This document shows, one piece after another, positions 16,532 through 25,059 of a stretch of DNA of 64,000 bases. The notes under the pieces are model-generated. The model made no database searches, was not told where the DNA came from, and worked only from the letters and a program-made list of their open reading frames with translations. A program made the translations under genes and the position numbers. Source of the stretch: Streptomyces barkulensis (lineage in GTDB: Bacteria > Actinomycetota > Actinomycetes > Streptomycetales > Streptomycetaceae). Numbering within the stretch: the first letter of the stretch is position 1; every line of letters starts with the position of its first letter. Where the stretch lies: the NCBI RefSeq assembly GCF_002843305.1, contig NZ_PGSG01000109.1, positions 1 to 64,000 of the forward strand. Reading direction: 5' to 3'.

Positions 16532-16981
16532 TCAGTCGCAGACCTCCGACCACTCCCGGCTCAAAACCAGCCCGCCCGTCCGCTGCTCGGCCAGCGAGTA
16601 CCGGTTGCCCGACTCGTCCCGGAAGACCGCCTCGGTGCCGTGCGGCCCCTCGCGCGGCTCCTGCAGGAACTCCACGCCCCGCTCCACCAGCCACTCGTAC
16701 GCGGAGCGGCAGTCGTCCGTGCGCAGTACACCCGCCCCCAGGACCCCTTTGCGGACCAGCCCGGCCAGCGCCCGGGCCGACTCGGGGTCGATGCCGGGTC
16801 CGTATGCCGGCACCAGCGTCAGCCCGACGTCCGGCTGGCCCCTGGCTCCGACGGTGATCCGGCGCGTTCCGCTCTCGGTGACGTCACCTCGCACCTCGAA
16901 GCCGAGCTTCTCGGTGAAGAACCTCAGATCCCGCTCCTGGTCGGTGGACCAGACGGTGGCTGCGGCCAGACCCTTGATCAT
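16532..16981 (-). CDS. VOC/glyoxalase-superfamily protein
   Basis: 149 residues with two beta-alpha-beta-beta-beta modules: module one begins MIKGLAAATVWSTDQERDLRFFTEKLGF, module two GVLRTDDCRSAYEWLVERGVEF and ends TEAVFRDESGNRYSLAE. The VOC fold binds a metal or small molecule; members include lyases, dioxygenases and antibiotic-binding proteins. ATG 16981 is chosen because GGGAGG lies eight bases before it; an upstream in-frame ATG at 17032 has no such site. Divergent from the NACHT gene with about 260 bp between. Confidence 0.82.
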   Translation of the reverse strand: MIKGLAAATVWSTDQERDLRFFTEKLGFEVRGDVTESGTRRITVGARGQPDVGLTLVPAYGPGIDPESARALAGLVRKGVLGAGVLRTDDCRSAYEWLVERGVEFLQEPREGPHGTEAVFRDESGNRYSLAEQRTGGLVLSREWSEVCD

Positions 16982-17241
16982 GGTGCCTCCCATGGTCGCG
17001 GACGTGCGGTCCACCGTGGGCAGCGCGCCCACCGGCCCGTCCCTCCCAGGATCGCGCCGTGTGCGGCGGTCCGTCCACAGTACGGTGCGGCACCGCGGTG
17101 CGATCTACCAAACCCCTTACGCCTCAGGCGAGTTGGCATAGCCTTGGGAGCGGGCGCCCGCCGGGCCGCACACCGCCGCAGGCCATCGCCGGACCACCGT
17201 CAGACCACCACCAGTCCACAGGGCCGTCGGGGGAGGGCCGA

Positions 17242-19812
17242 ATGGAAGAAGCCGTCGCGAGAATCCCCTCGAACAGGGCCGCGCCCCTGGTCCGCGAGCT
17301 GTTCGCCGACCTCCCGCCGGCCTGCGACGGCCCTCGGCTGGTGGCGGGGCTGGTGTCGTTCCGGGGCCTGCGGCCCGAGCGGACGTACGACGACGTGGCG
17401 CGGATCGCCCGGGAGCTGGTGCGGATCGCCCGGCCGGGCGGCGGCGGCAGGGCGCCGGAGGACCCGGCCGACCGGCCCGTGGCCCTGGTCCTGGGGCGGA
17501 CCCTGGCCGCGCTCGGCGAGCTGGACCTCGACGATGTGGAGGCCGTCCGCATGGGACCGCAGGACTGCGCGCGGCGACTGCGCCGGGCCGTCCCCGGCGC
17601 CGACCGGGAGCTGACCGGCGAGCAGGCATGGTTCCACGACCAGCTGCTGGACAACGTCTGCCTGCACGTCCTGCACTTCCTGATCCGGCACTCGCCGTAC
17701 GTCGCCGGGCACCTGGCCGAGCAGAGCCACCGCATACGGCAGCTCGTCGACCTCAACGACGCCGACGCCGTGCGCCGCCCCCTGCCCTCCCCCGAGGACC
17801 TCGCCTTCGAGGAGGAGTACGCCGCCTTTCTCGTCCGGCGGCACAACCGCCTGACCATCCACGGCATCGACCTGCCCAACGCTCCCGGAAGCTGGCCGCT
17901 GGACGCCACCTATCTGAGCCTGGGCGCCGAGTTCGCCACCCCCGTCGAGGGGTCGTCCGGGCAGCCGGCGCTGCCCGCCGACCGCGCCCTGGCCGGACAG
18001 GAGCGGGTGCTGCTGCGCGGGGTGGCGGGATCGGGGAAGACCACGCTGGTGCAGTGGCTGGCCGTGGCGGTCACCCGCAACGACCTGCCCGGGGAGCTGG
18101 CCGCGCTGCGCGGCCGGGTGCCCTTCGTGCTGCCCGTGCGGCACTTCGCACGCGAGGGCTTCCCGGCGCCCGAGGAGTTCCTGTCCGTGGGGCGCTGCCG
18201 GACGGCGCTGCCGGGCGGCGAGCCTCCCGGCTGGGCCGTCCGGGTGCTGGTCGAGGGGCGGGCGCTGCTGCTGGTGGACGGGATCGACGAGGCGCCCGAG
18301 GCCCGCCGGGAGGAGCTGCGGGCGGGGCTGCGCAGACTGCTGCACATCCACCCCGGCACGGTCTGCCTGGTCACCACCCGGCCGTCGGCCGTCGAGCCCG
18401 ACTGGCTGGCCCGGGAGGGGTTCAGCGAGCTGATGCTGGCGCCGATGAGCCGCGACCAGGTGGCGGAGTTCATCCGCCACTGGCACCGGGCCGCCCGGCG
18501 CGACGGCGGCGGGGACCAGGAGCGGCTCGCCGGCTACGAGCAGCGGCTGCTGCACTCGGTGCGGGTCTACCGGGAGCTGCGCCGGCTGGCCACCAACCCC
18601 TTGATGTGCGGTCTGATCTGCGCGCTGAACAGGGACCGCGCCGGGACGCTGCCGCAGGGCCGCAAGGAGCTGTACGACGCGGCCATGGACATGCTGCTCC
18701 AGCGGCGCGACCCGGAGCGCGACGTGCTGCACGCCGACGACGTCGAGCTCCAGCGTGCGCCGCGCGAGCGGCTGCTGCAGAAACTCGCGCACCGGATGCT
18801 GACCGAGGACCGCACGGATCTGGACCGGGAGACCGCCGTCGCGGTGCTCGACTCCCATCTACCCGCCATCCCGGCCGCCCGCGGCCAGGGGGACGCGGAG
18901 AAGATCTTCGGCCATCTGCTGCACCGCACCGGGCTGCTGCGCGAGTCGGACGACGGCCGGGTGGAGTTCGTGCACCGGACCTTCCAGGACTATCTGAGCG
19001 CCAAGGAGATCGTGGCGCGGGGACGGTTCGAGGATCTGGTGGACCACGCCCACGAGGCGGGGTGGGAGGAGATCGTCCGGATGGCCGCCGCCCACGCCCG
19101 GCCCGACGAGTGCGCGCGCTTCATCGAACGGCTGCTGGCTCCCTGCGGGCATCTGAAGACCTCCGAGACCAAGCACCGCAGGCTGATGGCGGCCGCCTGT
19201 CTGGAACACGTCACCGAGCTGGATCCGGAGACGCGGAAGCTGGTGCGCGACCGCACCGAGAAGATCGTCAGTCCCACCGATCCGCTGGGCGCCCGCAACC
19301 TGGGGTGGATCGGGCCCGTCGTGCTGGAGTTGCTGCCCGATCCGGCGGCCGTCCCGGACGACAAGGCGTATCTGCTCGCCGTCACCGCGACACGGGTGCG
19401 GGACGAGGCGGCCGTCGACTATCTGGTACGGCTGCGGGACCGGTCGTCGCTGAGGGTGAGGGCGGAGCTCGCACGGGCCTGGCGCAACTTCGACACCGCC
19501 CGCTACGCCCGCGAGATCGTCTCCCGGCTGGACCCGGAGGGGCTGTACTTCCCCGTCTCCGACCTCTCCGAGCTGAGGGCGCTGCGCGACATGGGCGGCC
19601 GGGACCGCATCCAGATCGCGGGCGGCTTCACTCCGGAGGAACTGCTGCACGACACGGTGCGCGACCGGCTGACGCATCTGTGGCTCGCCTACGACCTCGG
19701 GGTCGACATGGGGTGGCTGAGCGCCTTTCCCCGGCTGCACACCATCCGGGTGAACCCGCGGCTGCCCCGGGTCGGCGGGGTCCCGGAGGGCATCCGGATC
19801 ATCGCGCGCTGA
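17242..19812 (+). CDS. NACHT-domain STAND NTPase
   Basis: 856 residues. An N-terminal, mostly helical region of about 250 residues without recognised catalytic motif precedes a NACHT ATPase: Walker A GVAGSGKT (260-267, Lys266), Walker B LLLVDGIDE (342-350), an arginine-containing strand VTTRPS, the NPLMCGLICAL segment, and the conserved winged-helix signature VEFVHRTFQDYLSAKEI (574-590). The last 260 residues are helical and repeat-like, ending in one leucine-rich-like unit (LSAFPRLHTIRV). NACHT proteins are signal-sensing switches; several bacterial ones defend against phage. The ATG follows GGGGGAGGG. A 110-base leader may start near TTACGC/TAGCCT (17116-17143). No recognisable effector gene is adjacent. 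Confidence 0.85.
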   Translation: MEEAVARIPSNRAAPLVRELFADLPPACDGPRLVAGLVSFRGLRPERTYDDVARIARELVRIARPGGGGRAPEDPADRPVALVLGRTLAALGELDLDDVEAVRMGPQDCARRLRRAVPGADRELTGEQAWFHDQLLDNVCLHVLHFLIRHSPYVAGHLAEQSHRIRQLVDLNDADAVRRPLPSPEDLAFEEEYAAFLVRRHNRLTIHGIDLPNAPGSWPLDATYLSLGAEFATPVEGSSGQPALPADRALAGQERVLLRGVAGSGKTTLVQWLAVAVTRNDLPGELAALRGRVPFVLPVRHFAREGFPAPEEFLSVGRCRTALPGGEPPGWAVRVLVEGRALLLVDGIDEAPEARREELRAGLRRLLHIHPGTVCLVTTRPSAVEPDWLAREGFSELMLAPMSRDQVAEFIRHWHRAARRDGGGDQERLAGYEQRLLHSVRVYRELRRLATNPLMCGLICALNRDRAGTLPQGRKELYDAAMDMLLQRRDPERDVLHADDVELQRAPRERLLQKLAHRMLTEDRTDLDRETAVAVLDSHLPAIPAARGQGDAEKIFGHLLHRTGLLRESDDGRVEFVHRTFQDYLSAKEIVARGRFEDLVDHAHEAGWEEIVRMAAAHARPDECARFIERLLAPCGHLKTSETKHRRLMAAACLEHVTELDPETRKLVRDRTEKIVSPTDPLGARNLGWIGPVVLELLPDPAAVPDDKAYLLAVTATRVRDEAAVDYLVRLRDRSSLRVRAELARAWRNFDTARYAREIVSRLDPEGLYFPVSDLSELRALRDMGGRDRIQIAGGFTPEELLHDTVRDRLTHLWLAYDLGVDMGWLSAFPRLHTIRVNPRLPRVGGVPEGIRIIAR

Positions 19813-19851
19813 GCCGCCCCCGGCGCGCGGTGATCCGGACGCCCTCACGCG

Positions 19852-19899
19852 CACGGGCGCGGCCCGGGACCGTGTGTACGGTCCCGGGCCGCGCCCGTG
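19852..19899. terminator. Very long perfect hairpin between NACHT gene and clpC
   Basis: A 22-bp perfect stem (19852-19873 with 19878-19899) encloses a four-base GTGT loop. It sits midway between the convergent NACHT and clpC genes and should block read-through in both directions. Confidence 0.75.
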
Positions 19900-19946
19900 T
19901 GACTGCCGTGTGGCGTGTGGCGTGTGTCTCGGTGACGCCCCGCGCC

Positions 19947-22472
19947 TCACGCCTCCTTGGAGAGGTTCGGGCCGCCGCCCGCCGCGGACTCCACCGGAGG
20001 GGCGTCCGGCAGGGCCGACTTCTCCTCGCCGCGGAAGGTGAACTTCTTCGCCTCACCCTCGCCCTCGGTGTCGACGACCACGATGTGACCGGGGCGCAGC
20101 TCGCCGAAGAGGATCTTCTCCGACAGCACGTCCTCGATCTCCCGCTGGATCGTCCGGCGCAGCGGCCGGGCGCCCAGGACGGGGTCGTAGCCCTTCTTGG
20201 CGAGCAGCTTCTTGGCGTCACCGCTGAGCTCGATGCCCATGTCGCGGTCCTTGAGCCGCTCGTCCACCTTGGCGACCATCAGGTCGACGATCCGGATGAT
20301 GTCTTCCTCGGTGAGCTGGTGGAAGACGACGGTGTCGTCGACACGGTTGAGGAACTCCGGCCGGAAGTGCTGCTTGAGCTCCTCGTTGACCTTGGCCTTC
20401 ATCCGCTCGTAGCCGGTCTTGGCGTCGCCCTGGGCTGCGAAGCCCAGGTTGAAGCCCTTGGAGATGTCCCGGGTGCCGAGGTTGGTCGTCATGATGATGA
20501 CGGTGTTCTTGAAGTCCACGACCCGGCCCTGGGAGTCGGTCAGGCGACCGTCCTCCAGGATCTGCAGCAGCGAGTTGAAGATGTCCGGGTGGGCCTTCTC
20601 GACCTCGTCGAACAGGACGACCGAGAACGGCTTGCGGCGGACCTTCTCCGTGAGCTGGCCGCCCTCCTCGTACCCCACGTAGCCGGGGGGCGAGCCGAAG
20701 AGCCGCGAGACGGTGTGCTTCTCGCTGAACTCCGACATGTCGAGGGAGATCAGGGCGTCCTCGTCACCGAAGAGGAACTCCGCCAGCGTCTTGGACAGCT
20801 CGGTCTTACCGACGCCGGACGGGCCGGCGAAGATGAACGAGCCACCGGGGCGCTTGGGGTCCTTCAGGCCCGCCCTGGTGCGGCGGATGGCCTGGGAGAG
20901 CGCCTTGATGGCGTCCTCCTGCCCGATGACGCGCTTGTGCAGCTCGTCCTCCATGCGCAGCAGGCGCGAGGACTCCTCCTCGGTGAGCTTGAAGACCGGG
21001 ATGCCCGTGGCCGTGGCCAGGACCTCGGCGATCAGCTCCTCGTCCACCTCGGCGACGACGTCCATGTCGCCGGCCTTCCACTCCTTCTCCCGCTTGGCCT
21101 TGGCCGCCAGGAGCTGCTTCTCGGTGTCGCGGAGGGAAGCCGCCTTCTCGAAGTCCTGCGAGTCGATCGCGGACTCCTTCTCCCGGCGCACGTTCGCGAT
21201 CTTCTCGTCGAACTCGCGCAGGTCCGGCGGTGCGGTCATCCGGCGGATGCGCATCCTGGAGCCGGCCTCGTCGATCAGGTCGATCGCCTTGTCCGGCAGG
21301 AAGCGGTCCGAGATGTAGCGGTCGGCGAGCTGCGCGGCGGCCACCAGGGCGGCATCCGTGATGGACACCCGGTGGTGCGCCTCATAGCGGTCGCGCAGAC
21401 CCTTGAGGATCTCGATGGTGTGCGGCAGCGACGGCTCGGCGACCTGGATGGGCTGGAAGCGGCGCTCCAGGGCCGCGTCCTTCTCCAGGTGCTTGCGGTA
21501 CTCGTCCAGCGTCGTCGCGCCGATGGTCTGGAGCTCCCCGCGGGCCAGCATCGGCTTGAGGATGCTGGCGGCGTCGATCGCGCCCTCGGCGGCGCCCGCA
21601 CCCACCAGGGTGTGGAGCTCGTCGATGAACAGGATGATGTCGCCGCGGGTGCGGATCTCCTTGAGGACCTTCTTCAGGCGCTCCTCGAAGTCACCGCGGT
21701 AGCGGGACCCGGCGACCAGGGCGCCCAGGTCCAGCGTGTACAGGTGCTTGTCCTTGAGCGTCTCGGGCACCTCGCCCTTGACGATGGCCTGGGCCAGTCC
21801 CTCGACGACCGCCGTCTTGCCGACGCCGGGCTCGCCGATGAGGACCGGGTTGTTCTTGGTGCGGCGGGACAGCACCTGCATGACCCGCTCGATCTCCTTC
21901 TCGCGCCCGATGACCGGGTCGAGCTTGGACTCGCGGGCCGCCTGGGTGAGGTTGCGGCCGAACTGGTCCAGCACCAGGGAGGTCGAGGGAGTGCCCTCGG
22001 CGGGGCCGCCCGCGGTGGCCGCCTCCTTGCCCCCGGAGTAGCCGGAGAGCAGCTGGATGACCTGCTGCCGCACCCGGTTGAGGTCGGCGCCGAGCTTGAC
22101 GAGGACCTGGGCGGCGACGCCCTCGCCCTCGCGGATCAGGCCGAGCAGGATGTGCTCGGTGCCGATGTAGTTGTGGCCGAGCTGAAGGGCCTCGCGGAGC
22201 GACAGCTCCAGGACCTTCTTGGCACGGGGGGTGAAGGGGATGTGGCCGGAGGGGGCCTGCTGGCCCTGGCCGATGATCTCCTCCACCTGCTGGCGGACCG
22301 CCTCGAGCGAAATCCCGAGGCTCTCCAGTGCCTTAGCGGCGACACCCTCACCCTCGTGGATCAGGCCCAGGAGGATGTGCTCGGTGCCGATGTAGTTGTG
22401 GTTGAGCATCCGGGCTTCTTCCTGAGCCAGGACGACAACCCGCCGCGCGCGGTCGGTGAACCTCTCGAACAT
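19947..22472 (-). CDS. clpC: ATP-dependent Clp protease ATPase subunit ClpC
   Basis: AAA+ unfoldase that feeds substrates to ClpP. 841 residues. Duplicated N-domain with two near-identical repeats containing HNYIGTEHILLGLI (residues 25-38 and about 100-113), first AAA module with Walker A GEPGVGKT (about 213) and FIDELH, UVR-type middle coiled coil (about 415-470), second AAA module with GPSGVGKTEL (about 550) and LFDEVEKAH, and the hydrophobic ClpP-docking loop expected after it. C-terminal tail is Gly/Pro-rich. The ATG at 22472 follows GAGGAG eight bases upstream. In actinobacteria this gene is usually controlled by ClgR; I could not find a convincing ClgR site. Confidence 0.96.
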   Translation of the reverse strand: MFERFTDRARRVVVLAQEEARMLNHNYIGTEHILLGLIHEGEGVAAKALESLGISLEAVRQQVEEIIGQGQQAPSGHIPFTPRAKKVLELSLREALQLGHNYIGTEHILLGLIREGEGVAAQVLVKLGADLNRVRQQVIQLLSGYSGGKEAATAGGPAEGTPSTSLVLDQFGRNLTQAARESKLDPVIGREKEIERVMQVLSRRTKNNPVLIGEPGVGKTAVVEGLAQAIVKGEVPETLKDKHLYTLDLGALVAGSRYRGDFEERLKKVLKEIRTRGDIILFIDELHTLVGAGAAEGAIDAASILKPMLARGELQTIGATTLDEYRKHLEKDAALERRFQPIQVAEPSLPHTIEILKGLRDRYEAHHRVSITDAALVAAAQLADRYISDRFLPDKAIDLIDEAGSRMRIRRMTAPPDLREFDEKIANVRREKESAIDSQDFEKAASLRDTEKQLLAAKAKREKEWKAGDMDVVAEVDEELIAEVLATATGIPVFKLTEEESSRLLRMEDELHKRVIGQEDAIKALSQAIRRTRAGLKDPKRPGGSFIFAGPSGVGKTELSKTLAEFLFGDEDALISLDMSEFSEKHTVSRLFGSPPGYVGYEEGGQLTEKVRRKPFSVVLFDEVEKAHPDIFNSLLQILEDGRLTDSQGRVVDFKNTVIIMTTNLGTRDISKGFNLGFAAQGDAKTGYERMKAKVNEELKQHFRPEFLNRVDDTVVFHQLTEEDIIRIVDLMVAKVDERLKDRDMGIELSGDAKKLLAKKGYDPVLGARPLRRTIQREIEDVLSEKILFGELRPGHIVVVDTEGEGEAKKFTFRGEEKSALPDAPPVESAAGGGPNLSKEA

Positions 22473-23044
22473 CGTTAATCGCTCCTCAGAGCGGTCAGGC
22501 AGTAAGGGGTCGGTCCCCTCCCTGTCCTTCCGCAGCTTAGTCCCGCAAGCGGGGACCGCTCATTCCAACTGCCGACACCCGTCCGGATCGCTCCCGCGCT
22601 GGCGGGGGAGGAGAGCCCGTTACCTCTCGCCCTCGTCCCGAACAGCCGACAACAGTTCCAACCCGATGGTGCGAGACGATGTTCCCGCAGGCCAGACATA
22701 TCCGCCCGCTTCCGCTACGCCGACGGCGAACGCCTCTGGGCCGCCACGTCCGTCCACCGCTCCATCGCCGGTGCCGCACCCCCGTTCCACGTGGGATTTC
22801 TTCACCGACTTCTTACCCCGGGACACTGACAGTCCATGCCGGGCAAGGGGGGTACATCCGCTACTGGCGAACACTCTTGCGTGGCGTACCGCACCTTCCC
22901 CACCCGCCCGCCGGGTACCTGGAGTGGTGGGCCGTGACCCCGGGTAAGGGGTGCGCCGTACGCGGCGCATGTGACGTACACGACGGGCACGGGCGCCCCA
23001 CGAAGGCGCCCGGCGACCACCCGGCCGCCCGGCCGCCCGCGTCC
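22473..23044. other. Long intergenic region between clpC and lsr2, no supported gene
   Basis: About 570 bases. Reading frames here have poor codon-position bias and no ribosome-binding sequences, so I call no gene. The right part is simple GC-rich sequence. Upstream of clpC an imperfect inverted repeat GTCCCGC-AA-GCGGGGAC lies near 22541-22557, which could be an operator or RNA stem for clpC. Promoter hexamers are not clear. A small RNA or a short peptide gene cannot be excluded. Confidence 0.4.
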
Positions 23045-23077
23045 CCGGGAGGCCGCGGCACGGCTGCGGCCTCCCGG
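23045..23077 (-). terminator. Terminator downstream of lsr2
   Basis: A perfect 12-bp stem (23045-23056 with 23066-23077) with a nine-base loop, 78 bases past the lsr2 stop. Confidence 0.65.
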
Positions 23078-23154
23078 ACGGGGCACGAGGCGTCCCTCGC
23101 CGGTCCGGTGAGCGCGGCGGCGACGGGCACCGCCGCACGCGGCTCGCCCGCGAC

Positions 23155-23487
23155 TCAGGCGTTCGCCTTCTCGTAGGCCTCGCGGATGTTGGCGGGGACA
23201 CGGCCGCGGTCGTTGACCTCGTAGCCGTTCTCCTTCGCCCAGGCGCGGATCTTCGCGGTGTCCTGGCTTCCGCCGCCGGCGGACGGGCGGGACTTGCCGC
23301 GAGCCGAACGGCCACCGGTGCGACGACCGTTCTTGACGTAAGGCTCCAGCAGACCCCGGAGCTTGTCCGCGTTGGCGGTGGTGAGGTCGATCTCGTAGGT
23401 CTTGCCGTCGAGAGCGAACGTCACGGTCTCGTCGGCCTCACCGCCGTCGATGTCGTCGACAAGAAGGACCTGAACCTTCTGCGCCAC
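23155..23487 (-). CDS. lsr2: Nucleoid-associated protein Lsr2
   Basis: Xenogeneic silencer that bridges AT-rich DNA in actinobacteria. 110 residues. The N-terminal dimerisation domain starts AQKVQVLLVDDIDGGEADET and the C-terminal DNA-binding domain carries the AT-hook-like RGR (NDRGRVPANIREAYEKA, RGR at about residues 96-98) that inserts in the minor groove. The linker is basic and rich in Arg/Gly/Ser. The GTG at 23487 follows GGGAG seven bases upstream. The 170-bp upstream region is markedly AT-rich for this genome, which fits binding of Lsr2 at its own promoter. Confidence 0.96.
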   Translation of the reverse strand: MAQKVQVLLVDDIDGGEADETVTFALDGKTYEIDLTTANADKLRGLLEPYVKNGRRTGGRSARGKSRPSAGGGSQDTAKIRAWAKENGYEVNDRGRVPANIREAYEKANA

Positions 23488-23658
23488 CGGTTACTCCCAT
23501 TCGTCGTGTGTGGTCAGTCACCGAAAACCGATTACTGATACTGACGGTGAAAGCAAACCGCTTTTCCGGGGAAAACACAAACCCTCCGGGAACATTGCCG
23601 AGCCGATCCGGCCGGATTGGAGGGACCTTTCGGACATAGGGCGCACGAAGCGGGCGCC

Positions 23659-24204
23659 TCATAGGTGCAGCAGCATCCGCGTGTTGCCCAAGGTGTTGGG
23701 TTTCACTCGTTCGAGACCCAGGAACTCGGCTACACCTTCGTCATAGGAACGCAGCAGCTCGCTGTAGACATCCCCGTCCACCGGCGTCTCGCCGATCTCG
23801 GTGAAGCCGTGCCGGGCGAAGAAGTCCACTTCGAAGGTGAGGCAGAAAATTCGCCGGACTCCCAGCCAGCGCGCGGTCTGCAGCAACTTCTCCAGCACCA
23901 GGTGCCCCACTCCCGTGCCCCTGAGCGCGGGGTCGACGGCGAGCGTACGGACCTCCGCCAGGTCCTCCCACATCACGTGGAGGGCACCGCAGGCGACGAC
24001 CTCGCCGTCGTGGTCGCGTTCGGCGACCCAGAACTCCTGGATGTCCTCGTAAAGCGTCACCGTCGCTTTGTCGAGGAGGATGCGGTCGCGCGCGTAGGCG
24101 TCGATGAGACGGCGCACGGTGCGCACATCACTGGTTCTCGCCCTGCGGACGGTGACCTCGCTTACAGGGCTCACGGGGCTTACGCGACTTACGGCTTCTG
24201 GCAT
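23659..24204 (-). CDS. GNAT amino-acid N-acetyltransferase (ArgA-like)
   Basis: 181 residues of GNAT fold, resembling the short actinobacterial N-acetylglutamate synthase (M. tuberculosis Rv2747 type) that starts arginine synthesis. Key segments: EVTVRRARTSDVRTVRRLID, LDKATVTLYEDIQEFWVAE, the acetyl-CoA loop LRGTGVGHLVLEKLL (R/Q-x-x-G-x-G/A), and the C-terminal FFARHGFTEIG and NTLGNTRMLLHL. The first 15 residues (SPVSPVSEV) come from a GTAAGC/GTGAGC-type repeat. A TAGCGT hexamer lies seven bases before the ATG, so the message is probably leaderless and its promoter overlaps the end of the BlaI gene. Confidence 0.85.
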   Translation of the reverse strand: MPEAVSRVSPVSPVSEVTVRRARTSDVRTVRRLIDAYARDRILLDKATVTLYEDIQEFWVAERDHDGEVVACGALHVMWEDLAEVRTLAVDPALRGTGVGHLVLEKLLQTARWLGVRRIFCLTFEVDFFARHGFTEIGETPVDGDVYSELLRSYDEGVAEFLGLERVKPNTLGNTRMLLHL

Positions 24205-24211
24205 GTCGGGG

Positions 24212-24217
24212 ACGCTA
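24212..24217 (-). promoter_or_regulatory. -10 box for leaderless acetyltransferase transcript
   Basis: TAGCGT on the minus strand lies seven bases before the ATG at 24204 and overlaps the stop of the upstream BlaI gene. Confidence 0.4.
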
Positions 24218-24625
24218 TCGCTCCGGAGAACCCTGGCCCTCGGCGGGGGCGCCGGGGTGCGTGTCGTCGAGATGCGCGACGCGCAAGGCGTCCCGCAGTG
24301 CTTCCGTCTGTTCCGGCGACATCATCCCGAAGAAGGCCACCAGTGCCGCCGCGGGGTTGTCGCTCGCCGCCCAGGCTTCGTTCATGAGTGCCGCGGAGTA
24401 GGCGGCCCGGGTGGAGACGGCTTCATATCGATAGGCCCGGCCCTCGCGCTCTCGCCGCAGCCATCCCTTCTCCCGCAGGTTGTCCATTACGGTCATGACC
24501 GTGGTGTAGGCGATCGGCCGTTCACGCCGGAGGTCGTCGAGCACTTCTCTCACCGTGACCGGGCGGTTCCACTGCCATACCCGCGTCATGACCGCGTCTT
24601 CCAGCTCTCCCAGTGGCCGAGGCAC
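24215..24625 (-). CDS. BlaI/MecI/CopY-family transcriptional repressor
   Basis: 136 residues. Winged-helix DNA-binding domain: LGELEDAVMTRVWQWNRPVTVREVLDDL, then the recognition helix in RPIAYTTVMTVMDNLREKGWLRREREGRAYRYE, and a C-terminal helical dimerisation region. No BlaR1-type sensor protease gene adjoins, so the inducing route is unclear; Streptomyces carries many such solitary regulators. The GTG at 24625 is chosen because TATCGT lies seven bases before it and the protein then begins VPRPLGELEDAVM. An inverted repeat upstream (24663-24690) is a candidate autoregulatory operator. Confidence 0.88.
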   Translation of the reverse strand: MPRPLGELEDAVMTRVWQWNRPVTVREVLDDLRRERPIAYTTVMTVMDNLREKGWLRREREGRAYRYEAVSTRAAYSAALMNEAWAASDNPAAALVAFFGMMSPEQTEALRDALRVAHLDDTHPGAPAEGQGSPER

Positions 24626-24632
24626 ACCAAGA

Positions 24633-24638
24633 ACGATA
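24633..24638 (-). promoter_or_regulatory. -10 box for leaderless BlaI-family gene
   Basis: TATCGT on the minus strand lies seven bases before the GTG at 24625. Confidence 0.45.
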
Positions 24639-24662
24639 GCCGCATATGAACGGCATTGAGCA

Positions 24663-24690
24663 CTTTGTTTTGGCCGGGCGGTAAACAAAG
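24663..24690. repeat. Perfect inverted repeat upstream of the BlaI-family gene
   Basis: CTTTGTTT (24663-24670) and AAACAAAG (24683-24690) are perfect reverse complements separated by 12 bases. The element lies about 25 bases upstream of the -10 box, and both half sites are AT-rich in a very GC-rich background, so an operator is plausible. BlaI family sites are usually TACA/TGTA dyads, so binding by that protein is not certain. Confidence 0.5.
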
Positions 24691-24691
24691 A

Positions 24692-24732
24692 GGAGCGCGC
24701 TCCGGGAAGACGAACCTCCCGGTGCGCGCTCC
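24692..24732 (-). terminator. Hairpin downstream of the small membrane protein gene
   Basis: A 16-bp stem with one mismatch (24692-24707 with 24717-24732) and a nine-base loop, 39 bases past the stop at 24771. Confidence 0.6.
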
Positions 24733-24770
24733 CGCGCCGCCGCGGCGTCCGCGCCCGGCGGTACGCGCCG

Positions 24771-24959
24771 CTAGCTCCTGGACGCGCCGTCCGCCGACGA
24801 CGCGGCGCGCGCGGACTCGGCCTGCGCCAGAGCCCGGTCCACCGCGGCGTCCTCCTTGGACTTGTTGGCACCGCCCTGGCTCTTGACGATCGTCACGATG
24901 AGAGCGGTGAAGGCCACGGCCATCACCACGGACGGGGTGAGTGCGGCGATGTACTCCAT
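24771..24959 (-). CDS. Small single-pass membrane protein
   Basis: 62 residues. One membrane helix (about residues 8-26, SVVMAVAFTALIVTIVK) and a charged cytoplasmic-looking tail rich in Ala, Ser, Asp and Lys. The ATG follows AAGGAGG with ten-base spacing, an excellent site. Not recognised as a named family. The strong translation signal and terminator after it suggest a genuinely expressed monocistronic gene. Confidence 0.75.
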   Translation of the reverse strand: MEYIAALTPSVVMAVAFTALIVTIVKSQGGANKSKEDAAVDRALAQAESARAASSADGASRS

Positions 24960-25059
24960 GCCGGATCAGCCTCCTTGGATACCGGACCTCCAGCGTACCG
25001 GCGGCTCCGCCGGCTCCTCGCGAGGGCCCGGGAGCGAGGGTCCGGGAGCGAGTTGTGCG

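Noticed and set aside
17628..22478. A 1616-codon open frame on the plus strand over the NACHT and clpC genes
   Set aside because: It is the out-of-frame shadow of two well-supported genes on opposite strands; composition is that of GC-rich noncoding frames and no domain can be read.
22541..22557. ClgR operator upstream of clpC
   Set aside because: The visible inverted repeat does not match the CGC-N5-GCG core I expect for ClgR, so I keep it only as an unidentified repeat.
23705..23720. tRNA T-arm-like GTTCGAGACCC
   Set aside because: It lies within the acetyltransferase coding sequence and no acceptor stem or D-arm can be folded around it.
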